Positions 46,356 through 58,319 of a DNA stretch of 64,000 nt are shown here, piece by piece. Position 1 is the first letter of the stretch; the number at the start of each line of letters is the position of its first letter. The stretch comes from Cryptomeria japonica (lineage: Eukaryota; Streptophyta; Pinopsida; Cupressales; Cupressaceae): assembly GCF_030272615.1 (NCBI RefSeq), contig NC_081405.1, positions 575,159,752-575,223,751 on the forward strand, given 5' to 3'. The notes beneath the pieces were generated by a model. That model searched no databases, had not been told where the DNA came from, and saw only the letters and a list, made by a program, of their open reading frames with translations. Both the position numbers and the translations under genes were made by a program.

Positions 46356-46692
46356 TGTTAGATTCAATGACAGTCCCAAAGATATTGAGAGGGGGGTGAA
46401 TCAATGTCTAACTAGTTAGCAGAACATTTAAACTTATTAATAACTTTGCATCCCAAAATAGTGTACCAGTAAATAAGAATTATTACAATAAACAAAAATA
46501 ATAGAGACAACATAGAAACACATCATAACACAAGTAACTAGGAAACCCGATGTGAGAAAAACCTCAATGGGATTTGTGAAACATAATACTTACTCAATGA
46601 CCAATGAATATATACTACTTACAAAGAGGGGACTGCACATGCAGGAAAGCAAACGACCTAGAGCTCACTACTCAATAAAGAGTCACACTGAC
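46356..46692 (-). repeat. 5' LTR of element D, U5-side part
   Basis: 337 bp matching 40478-40822. Ends CTGAC at 46688-46692, where gypsy LTR1 begins. Confidence 0.9.
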
Positions 46693-47989
46693 TGATGAGC
46701 TTAAAATATGCTCATAATTTGGATGTTATGATAAACTTTTAAATGCCTTTACTTTTGTTATTTCATGGATGTTCAGACTTTGTTGAAAGCTTTTTGGGAT
46801 ATCCTATAGCAAGATACTTTTATATTCCTACAGCTCATTGTGTTGACTTGATTGCATTTATTACCCCGTTGACTCCCTAAAATGACTGGTATATCATATA
46901 TATTTTTTGAATGATGAAGTAGATTTAAATGTGTGATTAATGAATAGATATCGTGTATGTGCCATACGCCTTTTTCTGTTGCCTGTTACCTTTTGTTTCG
47001 CAGGTTGTTGAAGAACGATAGAGTCAAGCGCAGCCGATCTCGGCCTTGCAGTAAAGTCCATTTCCTACATGACTTCGAGGGAGCTCCGGCAAGGACTCTT
47101 TGACCGAAACCATGGAAAAGAATTTTAATAGCAGTTAATCTGGAAAGAGTGGAGCGCTAGATTCTCTCTGGATCGGGTTGAACGCATAAATTCATTTATG
47201 GAGTTTGTTCCTTGATTCGGGGATATATTTTACTTCCACGTCTTTCCTTGATGGAGTTAGTTAGTTAGTTACTCTCCTATTTTTAAATAAAGTTCTCCTC
47301 CTGTGCGAAAAGGAGAGGAGAGTTAGAATAAGATAGAATCAGAGTAGTAGATATCATGTAAGAATCAATATCATAATAAAAGACAGAATTTGTTTAACGA
47401 GAGACAGAGTTTGTTGTTGGTTTCCATATCAACAAAATAATGTATATCATTCTGTTTTTATGAATAAAGTTCAATAAAGTTCTGAGTTTAGCATCTGCGT
47501 AATCAGGAGATGCTTGCTAAGGGGGCCCACCTAGTAGGTATCTGTAGCTAGCTAGCTAGTTGTTCTTTCCTATTAAGCTTCAGTTTGCTTTCATCTTTAA
47601 AGTTTTTATACAAACTCATCTTTACATTGCTCCTGTAGTACAAGGAATCCATCACTGTGCCTGTTCCTGCAACATAAGGCTAGTTCATAGTTTGTGTTTC
47701 AGTTGTAGTTATCATGATTTCTGTTTTAATCAAATCATATTTGAGTTAAAGAGCTTTGCATTACCTTCCTGTAGCATAGGTAGAATTTCTTTCCAGTATG
47801 TATTTCTGCTAAGATTTGACCAAAATGAGTTCCTAGTGCATATATTTTGCTGCGCCATTTAAAGTATATGTCCCCTAGTTTGACAAGTAAATGAACGTCT
47901 ACAGAGAGAGATATTGGTCAGCTATTGGAATGCCCAATTCCTAGGGAAGGTTTTACTGTGATTTTCATATCCTTTTGTGGGCACGACCA
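46693..47989 (+). repeat. LTR1 of gypsy G
   Basis: 1297 bp from TGATGAGCTTAAAATATG to GGGCACGACCA. Differs from LTR2 at about five of the first 150 bases by eye, mostly transitions. Confidence 0.9.
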
Positions 47990-47993
47990 TTTT

Positions 47994-48012
47994 TGGCACC
48001 GTTGTCGGGGAT
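47994..48012 (+). promoter_or_regulatory. Primer-binding site, tRNA-Asp type
   Basis: TGGCACCGTTGTCGGGGAT four bases after LTR1. It is two changes from the TGGCGCCGTTGCCGGGGA-type site common in plant gypsy elements. Confidence 0.85.
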
Positions 48013-48110
48013 GGCATCTAGCTAGGAGTTTATCAGAAGCCATTTTTAGTATTAGTTTATCTTGTTAGTAAAATTTTCTAGATCCGTCAAACCACTATTC
48101 ATCATATTAC

Positions 48111-51100
48111 ATGCATAGAAGAAGAAGAGACACCCTGGGAAGGTTCCTCCCTGAAAATCTATTTATTGAACTACCATTTGACCCAGCTGACAACGAACTT
48201 GAGGAAAATCCATTCACTCTGTTATTCCAGCAACCAAACATGGCAAATAATCCACCTCATAATCCACCTCGTGCATTTGAGTTTCCCATTGTCCCCCAGG
48301 GAGATACTAACAATCTTAAAAACATTCCCTCTTCTTTGCTTCCAAAGTTTTATGGCCTGGTCACAGAGGACCCAGAAACCTTTCTGTTTGAATTTGATGT
48401 CCTCTGTCGCAGTTATGACTACAACACAGACGCTAAAGTTATTTCCTTCCACCTTGAAGGAAGGAGCTCTCAGATGGTTCATGAGTCTGGTAAGAGGTGT
48501 CGTCGATAGTTGGGAGGTCATGTAGACAACATTCCTTGACAAGTATAAGGAATATTGTAAGAGAGTCAGCAAAAGTGATGACATATTTCGAATTCAGCAG
48601 AAGGACGATGGAAATCTAGAAGATTATATTTCCAGATTCTTGTTTTCACTAAAGAGGAACTCAAACCATACTCTCAACGAGGACTCTCAGAAATTACTAT
48701 TTCTAAGAGGAATCAGTGATGCCTGTATAGACGCCCTGGACCTGATCGGAGGAGGTGATATAACCCAGCTGCCTTGGGATGATATAAAGAAAATATGTCT
48801 TAACTACTCTCGAGCAATAGTTAAGAAAGGTCGAGGTCATCATGCTACAATAGGGAAGTCTTCTTCTGGTGGAGTTTCTCAAATGGAGATAACAAATTTT
48901 CTATTTGACTTCAAGCAAGACATCATTAATAATATGGCTACGCAACTGGACACTATGCAAGCTCGAAAGAAACATGAGGAGGCTGACGCAGTTTTGGCTG
49001 AGTTCTGTCCATACTGCAGACAAAAGAAGCATGACTGTAGATGCAAGATGGTGGCTAATTTGGAAGCCAAACAACTACCTAGTGACTTCAAGCCAGTAGA
49101 AGGAGATGATGATCAAGTGTTCTTTGTTGCACAAAGGAGACCATGGGCCCAGAGACAAGGTATGCCTCAAGACCCTTTAACTTTTGGTAATTATTATTCT
49201 GGATATAATAACCAATGGCAACATGCATATGGACCACCACCACCCTGGAATCCACCTCAACCAAATTGGCCTAATTATCAGAACCAGCAATGGCAATCCC
49301 CTCAAGGAGGATGGCAGCAGCCACAAGAGCAATGGACCCCACCTTCAGGAAATTGGTAGCAAAATTCTCAATGGCGAGGCCCTCAGCAATGTCAAAACCA
49401 GTTCTCTGGATTCTTGCAGCTTCCACATCCACAACCACAAGCCCTTATGCCGCCTCCTACAGTAACTGCCACAAATCCTGAACCTCCAAAACAAACACCT
49501 ATGCCTGCCCAACCGTTGCCCAATCCCAATAATAAGCAACAATAACAGCCTGCGTATCTTGCTGAAGCCAACCCATATCAAGCTTATGACTTAAACGTTA
49601 ATGACATCCATTTGAGATCTGGAACTACTTTACCTGCTCCAAAACTGCCTCTGATTACTGAAATATCAGACTCTCCCCATGAAGAATCTACTGCACCTAT
49701 TGTTCCTACTGAGCACATGCCCATAACTGATACAGTTCCTAAAGAGCCTGTTCTGCAAAATCAAGACAACCCACCTTTTCCTCAGAGGTTGCAAAGTACT
49801 GCATATAAACCCATGGAAGAACCAACTTTTGACATTATGGATCAGCTAAAAAATGTGCAGATTCAAATTCCTTTATTTCAGGCTATTAAAGAAGTCTGTT
49901 TGAAGAAGCCTGGATGAAAGAAAAAAGATCCTCAAACAATTCATGTACTAGGAAAATTGGCTGATATAATGTTGGGAAATGTAGTTATTCCAAAGTATAT
50001 TGACCCTGGAAGTCTTGTAGTGCAGATAAATATAAATGGCCAAGTTGTAAAAAATGTTTTGATTGATTTAGGTGCTACCATTAATGTCATGACAAAGCAT
50101 ACTATGGACTCCCTGAACATTTTAAACATTAGATCTACACCCATAGTTCTGCAGCTTGCAGACAGCTCCACAGTTAAACTTGACGGGATAGTAGAAGATG
50201 TAATTGTCATTCTCAAATCTTGGGAGTATCTTGCTGATTTCACAATATTATCAGTTAAGACAACTTTAGGAGGATATCCAATTATTCTTGGTAGACCATG
50301 GTTAGCAACTGCTGATGCTTTTATAGGATGTCATTCTGGAGATATGACCATTTCTGATGGGCAGTCTACAAAGAAATTGGCTTTGTGTCCACCTGCTAGA
50401 CCTCAGCCAGATTTGTCCCAACTTGTTTAGCCAGATGTGGGGGAGAAAATTGAAGAAGCCAATTCTTTGGCTCAATTAATGATGATTCAAAATGACCCAT
50501 TCTCACAACTTCAGAGTGAAGATGCCTTGCTATTTCAAATTCTATAGTACAACTTTGATACGGGTAGTTCATCTGATCCAAATGGTACTCATTTACAATG
50601 TTTCCTGCAGCAACCAGATTCTGAAAGTTCACTGCCTAAACTTCGAGCAATTTTTCATAATTTGATTCCACAAGAGATACAAACATTACTAGTAGACTCT
50701 ATGAGTAATCTCATGGAGCAGATAGAATTGTCTCAAGGTCATTGTTTGAATATCAATAACAAGCTGTCACAGTCTCAATAGGCTGGCCTATTAAAAATGC
50801 TACAAGAACAGCATAAAGCTTTTTCATGGGAATATGGGGACATGCAAGAAATAGATCCTCGAGTTTGTACTCATAGGATATATATCAAAGAAGATTGTTC
50901 ACCAATTAGACAACCTCAAAGAAGAGTAAATCTAGCACTTAAAGAAATAGTTAAAAGTGAGTTTCAAAAGTTGCTTGATGCTGGTTTTATTTATCCAATC
51001 TCTGACAGTCAATGGGTTTCTCCATTAGTCATTGTCCCCAAGAAAGGTGGAAAATAGAGAGTATGTGTAGATTACAGAGAATTGAACAGTGCCACTAAAA

Positions 51101-53580
51101 AAAATCACTTTCCACTACCTTTTGTAGATCAAGTACTAGACTCACTATTTGGCAAAAGATATTTTTCCTTTTTGGATGGTTACAGTGGGTACAATCAGAT
51201 AAAAATTGCCCCTGAAGATCAAGATAAGACCACTTTTACTTATCTATGGGGAACATTTTCTTATTCGGTCTTTCCTTTTGGCCTATGCAATGCGCCAACA
51301 ACATTTTAGAGAGCAGTAATTAGTATCTTTGCTGATATATCTCATGAATATATGGAGATTTACATGGATGATTTCACTGCCTATGGAGTCACATTTGAAG
51401 AAGCATTGGTAAATTTAGAAAAAGTATTGAAAAGGTGTAGAGAGCAAAATTTTTCTCTAAATAGTGAGAAGTGTTTTCTAATGATGGAAGAAGGTATTGT
51501 TCTAGGTCATCATGTTTCAAAGAATGGAATTCAGGTCGACCCTGCTAAAATTGAAGTAATTCAGAATTTACAAACTCCTGCAAAACAGAAAGATGTCAGA
51601 AGTTTTCTTGGTCATGTAGGGTATTATAGAAGGTTTATAAAAAACTTTAGTAAAATTGTCAATCCACTTTATGCTTTGTTAACAAAGGATTCCCAATTTG
51701 AGTGGACAGAGGCCTGTAAAAAATCCTTCCTACAACTAAAGGACTTGCTTACTAGAGCCCCTATTCTTCAAGGTCCAAAATGGAATTTGTCTTTTCACAT
51801 ACATGCTGATGCCTCTGATTTTGGCATAGGAGCAGTTCTGAATCAAAAAGAAAATTCAGTTGAGCATGCTATTTACTTTATCAGCAAGAACCTTCAAGGT
51901 CCTGAGCCCAACTATACTGTCATAGAAAAGGAGTTGCTTGTAGTAGTGTATGCTTTGAATAAATTTAGGCATTATGTCACAGGTTATCAGATATTCGTCC
52001 ATACTGACCATGCAACAATCAAGTATCTAATGAACAAACCTGTCATCTCTGGTAGGTTGGCACGTTGGCTCCTGTTGTTACAAGAGTTTGACATTTCCAT
52101 AATTGACAAACTAGGGAGAGCCAATGTTGTAGCTGACTTTTTATCAAGACTTCAATCAGCTACACCTGTTGAACATGAGATCATTGATGATAGGTTCCCA
52201 GATGAACACTTGTTTTCCATCGCTGCACATATACCATGGTATGCAGACATTGTCAATTATCTAGCAGCAAACAGAATACCAGACCACTTTTCTCCAAAAA
52301 AAAAAAAATTGTTAATAGAGAAAAGTTTTAACTTTTCCTGGATTGCAAATAGTTTTTTTTATATTGGACTTGATCAAGTAATGCGAAGATGTGTAAGAGA
52401 AGATGAAACTTATGACATATTGCATGCTTGCCATGACGAACCATGTGGATGACATTTTGCAGCAAAAAGAACATCAATAAAAGTTCTTACAACTGGGTAC
52501 TACTGGCCAACATTACATAAGGATGTTGTGGCCTATACAAGAAAATGTGACAGATGCTAGCGTATGGGAAGACCAACTAAGTCCGATGAAATGCCACTAT
52601 ATCTACAGATAATAGACACCCCTGTTGATAAATGGGGGATGGATTTTATAGGGCCAATTGATCCACCATCAAATGGAAAGTCATACATTCTAGTTTGCAC
52701 GGACTATGTAACAAAATGGGTCGAGGTAACAACTATGACTCATGCCCAAGATAACAAAGTTGCTGAGTTTCTGTATGAACAAATTTTCACAAGATTTGGA
52801 GTTCCTAGAGAGCTTGTAACCGATCAAGGAGCTCAGTTTACGTCGAATCTGATCACTGCACTGATGAATGACTATAAAATCAAACATAGAAAGTCCAACC
52901 CTTATCACCTTCAAGCCAATGGTTAGGCAGAGGTAACAAACAAAGAAATTGAGGTGATCCTCATAAAGATAGTGCAGATCCATAGAAAAGATTGGAGCAA
53001 TAGACTTCCTGAAGCAGTTTGGGCTTATAGAACTACATAGAAAACAACAACTGGGTTTACACCTTTTGAGCTGCTTTATGGGAAAACAACCATGTTACCC
53101 ATAGAATTTGAACACAAAACTTTGAGGACAGCTCTTCAACTCAATATAGACATATCTAAAGCACAGAAGGACCGTCTCCTGCAGCTAAATGCTTTGGACG
53201 AAATGAGAAAAGCCGCCCTGCAGCATATAGAAGCAATCCAACAGCAAAGGAAGAAATGGCTTGATCAACACATCAAAACTAGAAAATTTTCTGCTAGAGA
53301 TTGGACTCTGTTATATGATTCCAAATATCAAGAAAACCAAGGTAATCTCACAACACGCTGGCTTGGCCCCTATGAAGTTGAAAATGTGTTTGACAATGGA
53401 GCTGTGCAGCTGATAACAATAGACCCAGTCCGCTTCAAATTGCTAGTGAATGGCCACCGACTCCGGTTGTACCACAAACCGATCTCCAAGGAAGAATTCA
53501 TGCAGCAGTTCATTCAGGTTCCTCCTGCTACTCTTCCTGTAGCCAAAGGCTTTAGCCTTTCTCTTGCAGCGTTACCGTAA
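48111..53580 (+). pseudogene. Gypsy G gag-pol, one long frame broken by stops
   Basis: Gag starts MHRRRRDTLGRFLPEN at 48111. A one-base shift near 48445 moves into the frame kept to TAA 53578. Gag core: TTFLDKYKEYCKRV, LEDYISRF. A Cys/His cluster FCPYCRQKKHDCRC is at about 49006-49047, then a Gln/Pro/Trp-rich stretch. Protease (about 50050-50090): LIDLGATINVM, with Leu where Ser/Thr is usual. Reverse transcriptase (about 50960-51400): WVSPLVIVPKKGG, RVCVDYRELN, YMDDF intact. RNase H: HADASDFGIGAVL, HTDHATIKYLM. Integrase: TTGYYWPTLHKDV, MDFIGPI, TDQGAQFTS. About 13 in-frame stops, 8 of them TAG where CAG is expected. Confidence 0.92.
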
Positions 53581-54247
53581 TTTTCAAAAAAGCATACCCA
53601 TAATAAAGGTTTTATTTTTTTTTTTAAAAAGGAAACCCCTTTTTCTCCATTCTCATTTATCGCCCCCATTTCACTTCTTTATCTTCCGTCCATCCATTTC
53701 ATCCGTTCATTTCATCCGCCCATCTCACCCATCCACGTCATCCATCAGCATCAACCTTAATTAAGATATCTTTCCCACTTGTCAATTCATGCAGATGCCA
53801 TCATCTTTCTTCACACGTACGTGCAATTATCAAAGGTACGTCATATCTTTTCTTATTGCATATTTGATTTGTTTCATCCTATTCATTTACTGCTATGCAT
53901 GTACCAGTCATTATTACCCGAATCTCTACCTGTTTTTTACGACATATGAGGACACATGTCATACTTTAAGAAGGGGGCGCAGTAATCCATCTTTTAAAAT
54001 CTGTCTTTTCACCGCTGCCATAACTGCAAAATAATCTTTCTTTAATACTTTTCTGGTACTTTCCAAATATAATCGCATGTCCTTCTTTATTGCATAATTA
54101 CGATTAAGACTGCTTGTTCAAAAAGTTCATTTTTGGAAAAAGAAAGAAATGTGATGGCACGAAAGAAGAAAAACCAGAGCAGAAAGGGAAACAGAGAATT
54201 TGAATCTTCAGCAAGAAATTGAGTTCAGCTAAAGGAAAACTACAAAC
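53581..54247 (+). other. Spacer between gypsy pol and ORF3
   Basis: Contains short CATCC/CATTTC repeats (about 53685-53755) and a purine run AAGAAGGGGGCGCAG at 53968-53982 that resembles a polypurine tract. The second ORF3 copy is joined to LTR2 just after this run (matching sequence starts GTAATCCAT at 53982 and 58054). Confidence 0.6.
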
Positions 54248-56735
54248 ATGGGTGGTCAGTTGGTGCGACATGAGCCTGTAGCTCATGAAATGTTATTGCA
54301 AAATCCGCAAACAGTCCACGCATTCAGCCTCTGTGGGTGGTTAAATTATTTCTTAAGCTTAAATGATTTTGATGAAGAGGCTGCTGGAGAATTTTTGAGA
54401 ACCCTTTCTGAAGGGGAAGCCAGCATATGGGGTCTAACGGTTGTTGCAACTGAAAACAGAATTGCTGAAGTAACTGGGCTTCCAGCCGTTGGAGAAAACT
54501 TTTCTTCAGACGCTGCAGCTACAAGGGCTGAGTTTTCAATGCCTACTGATGGACCTCTGGAAGTTTCCAAGCAGGGATGCAAGCGCGTATCATTGCCTCC
54601 TCCTTATTCAGAGTATGCTACTTACATAATCAGGTATTTGACCTGTGAAGGCTGTTTTTCCTATCTGCATTCTCATCATTTTAAATTATTGAGCCATATG
54701 AGGCATGGGTTAGTTATAAATGTTCCGAATTTCTTGTTAAAATTTTTAGAACAAAGTGCCCACAGAACTCAACAAGGAAAAGATAATTCTGTCACTCATC
54801 ATGACCTTATTAAATTACTAATTGAGCGCTCTTTGAGGGATGTCTCACCTCTCTCCTGGAAACAATTTGTTGCCTAAAAGAGTTTGCAAATCCCACAACC
54901 CCCTAGGGTACTTACCCCACGGCCTCAGAAAAACAAGAAAGAAATTGCATCTAAAAGTAAAACAGGGCAAGGGTCACCTACTCCTGTAGCACCTGGTCCT
55001 ACAGCTTTCGCACCTGAATCCTCTGCTAGGGTACAAACTAGGTCTGCCACTAGGAGAGAGAAGGGAAAAATAAAGGCAGAAGGGTCTCCAAAATCTGACC
55101 CTCGTTCTCAGAAAAAGGCAATACCCTTCTCCTGCAGCACCTTCCCCTGCAGCTGTTTCTCCTACAGCAACACCTGTTGCTATTACTAGTTCACCATCAT
55201 CCTCTAGTAGGGCAAAGCCCTCTGAACAAACAAAGAAGAGGAAAGCTACCGGAACACCTCCTGCAGCCGCATCAGTGCCAAGAAGGGTTTCCGCAAGGAA
55301 ACAATCTAACACCTCCCCTACTTCACCGCAACCAGAGGTGATTATAATTTCAGAAGGATCTGTTGAGTCCAAATTTAATGTTTCTCAGAATGTGTCCAAG
55401 AATGCTGCGCAGAGTTCATTCGTTCCTGAAGAGGAACAAGTTGAGACAAAAGAAACAAGGCATAATGAGCAAGGGTTACCAAATCTTGATGATTTGGCTA
55501 CTGTTGCTATGCAATTTTTGGAGGAAGCACAGACTTCTCCACCGCAGCAACAAGAAGAATTTATCTTGCAACAAGAGCAAGAATAGACTAAATAATTGAA
55601 TGTGCCTAGTGAAGTTGTATTCCACCCTGCAATTTGTAAAGCCATTGTTGTGTATAAGAGAAAGTTTTTAATTGAGTTTTGGGAATATGTTAAAGCTAAT
55701 TGGGAAACAGTTACATTACGAACCCTAACTTTTTGATACATAGCCTAGATTGACATGCAACAAAATCTATAGGGAATAGAAACGAGGAAATTGAAAAAGA
55801 AAATTGAAAGTTAGAAGCAGGAAATCACTGAGTTGAAAGCAAAAATGGATGAAATGTTAAAAGTAACTGGTCAGATTATGGAATGTAGACCACCACCCAG
55901 AGTTTATGCTCTGTGCGTTAAAGATCAGTTTTTATGGTTCCAATTGATGAGAATTTCTAGAAACCAAGATCCTATAATTCATACTGCCAAGGAATTCTAT
56001 GAAGCATATCAAGAAGCCCCTACCTGGTTAAGGAATTCTTTGTGGGAATTCTATTTGCATGGCTTTTTAATACCATTTGAAACAGAATGGAATCCTCTTC
56101 CATATATTGGTGATATTCATTTGAGAGCATTTATGTAATGGGCAGCAAATGAGGTGAATTATGGCTGGCAGTGGGAAACATATGAGGAAGCTGAGAAAAC
56201 AAAGACTGTTCCATTACGTTCTCAAAGTTCAAACCCCCATGCAATGTTGAAAGATTGGTTTGATCTAACATATGGTATTAATAATGTTTCAGCAAGAGAG
56301 AAAATATTTGATATCAGAAAACAAGTATATGATGAATTCCAGGCACAACAATATTCATTTTGGAAATTGGCATTCACTAGAAGTGAGAAAAGATGGGAGA
56401 GATTAACTGTTGGGTTAAGAAAATCAGAACCACATGGTCCCCTAAATTTCACAGCAGCTCTCAAATGAACCAGTAGATATATTCAATTGGGACTTCAAAC
56501 AAGATTTGAACTGTGGTTGCCGCTGACATTCAGACCCCCTATGCTAATGTGGCCACTTTATCCTCACCGAGCTACAAATCTTAACAATGAATTAGAAGAC
56601 CAAAGGTATGAAAAATGCCAGGATTTCAAAGGATTTTATTACAAGTTTAAAAATCTATTTCAAAGTCATGTAGCAACCACCGACTTCAGAGAAACCACCA
56701 GGAAAGTTAATGCTGGAGGACCAGCATTGGACTAA
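54248..56735 (+). pseudogene. Gypsy G ORF3, accessory protein with VTGLP-type domain, copy 1
   Basis: A third ORF between pol and the 3' LTR, about 820 codons, ATG at 54248 (MGGQLVRHEPVAHEM). N-terminal domain: FDEEAAGEFLRTLSEGEA, then ENRIAEVTGLPAVGENF and EYATYIIRYLTCEG. The region around VTGLP matches the accessory ORF of element D in order and character. The middle is Pro/Ser/Lys-rich (SARVQTRSATRREKGK), then a coiled-coil stretch (KKKIES, ITELKAKMDEMLKV) and a conserved C-terminal domain (REKIFDIRKQVYDEF; FWKLAFTRSEKRWERLTVG). It ends 11 bases before the polypurine tract. The position is where Athila elements have an env-like ORF, but I see no signal peptide or membrane segment. One frameshift (about 55120) and several stops. 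Confidence 0.75.
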
Positions 56736-56746
56736 GTAGGGGGCAG
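56735..56746 (+). promoter_or_regulatory. Polypurine tract of gypsy G
   Basis: AGTAGGGGGCAG immediately before LTR2. An identical tract lies at 60806-60817 before the LTR3 stub. Confidence 0.85.
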
Positions 56747-58044
56747 TGATGAGCTTAAAATATGCTCATAATTTGGATGTTATAATAAACTTTTAAATGC
56801 CTTTACTTTTGTTATTTCATGGATGTTCAGACTTTGTTGAAACCTTTTTGGGATATCCTGTAGCAAGATACTTTTGTATTCCTGCAGCTCATTGTGTTGA
56901 CTTGATTGCATTTATTGCCCCGTTGACTCCCTAAAATGACTGGTATATCGTATACAGTTTTTGAATGATGAAGTAGATTTAAATGTGTGATTAATGAATA
57001 GATATCGTGTATGTGCCATATGCCTTTTTCTATTGCCTGTTACCTTTTGTTTCGCAGGTTGTTGAAGAATGATCGAGTCAAGCACAGTCGATCTCGGCCT
57101 TACAGTAAAGTCCATTTCCTGCATGACTTCGAGGGAGCTCTGGCAAGGACTCTTTGACTGAAACCATGGGAAAGAATTTTAATGGCAGTTAATCTAGAAA
57201 GAGTGGAGCACTAGATTCTCTCTGGATCGGGTTGAATGCATAAATTTATTTATGGAGTTTTTTCCTTGATTCGGGGATATATTTTACTTCCACGTCTTTC
57301 CTTAATGGAGTTAGTTAGTTAGTTACTCTCCTATTTTTAAATAAAGTTCTCCTCTTGTGCGAAAAGGAGAGGAGAGTTAGAATAAGATAGAATCAGAGTA
57401 GTAGATATCATGTTAGAATCAATATGATAATAAAAGATAGAATTTGTTTAACGAGAGATAGAGTTTGTTGTTAGTTTCCATATCAACAAAACAATGTATA
57501 TCATTCTATTTTTATGAATAAAGTTCAATGAAGTTCCGAGTTTAGCATCTGTGTAATCAGGAGATGCTTTGCTAAGGGGGTCCACTTAGTAGGTATCTGT
57601 AGCTAGCTAGTTAGTTGTTCTTTCATGTTAAGCTTCAGTTTGCTTTCATCTTTAAAGCTTTTATATAAACTCAGCTTTACATTGCTCCTGCAGCACAAGG
57701 AATCCATCACTGTGCCTATTCCTGTAGCATAAGGCCAGTTCATAGTTTGTGTTTCAGTTGTAGTTATCATGATTTCTATTTTAATCAAATCATAGTTGAG
57801 TTAAAGAGCTTTGCATTACCTTCCTATAGCATAGGTAGAATTTCTTTCCAATATGTATTTCTGCTAAGATTTGACCAAAATGAGCTCCTAGTGCATATAT
57901 TTTGCTGCACCATTTAAAGTATACGTCCCCTGGTTTGACAAGTAAATGAATGTCTACAAAGAGAGATATTGGTCACCTATTGGAATGCCCAATTCCCAGG
58001 GAAGGTTTTACTGTGATTTTCATATCCTTTTGTGGGCGCGACCA
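56747..58044 (+). repeat. LTR2 of gypsy G (shared LTR)
   Basis: 1298 bp, TGATGAGC...GCGACCA. Serves as 3' LTR of the full copy and 5' LTR of the deleted copy. Followed by TTTTTGG, the first bases before the primer site, and then directly by the ORF3 region. Confidence 0.9.
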
Positions 58045-58319
58045 TTTTTGGGGGTAATCCATGTTTTAAAATCTGTCTTTTCGCCGCTGCCATAACTGTA
58101 AAATAACCTTTCTTTAATACTTTTTTGGTACTTTCCAAATATGATCGCATGTCCTTTTTTATTGCATAATTACGATTAAGACTGCTTGTTCAAAAAATTC
58201 ATTTTTGGAAAAAGAAAGAAATGTGACAGCACGAAAGAAGAAAAACCAGAGCAGAAAGGGAAACAAAGAATTTGAATCTTCAGCAAGGAATTGAGTTCAG
58301 CTAAAGGAAAACTACAAAC

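Noticed and set aside
48166-49581. Alternative-frame ORFs overlapping gypsy gag on both strands
   Set aside because: Apart from the post-frameshift continuation of gag they are shadows of the gag frame.
54248-56735. Calling gypsy ORF3 an envelope protein
   Set aside because: The position fits env-like ORFs, but no signal peptide, membrane segment or cleavage motif was visible.
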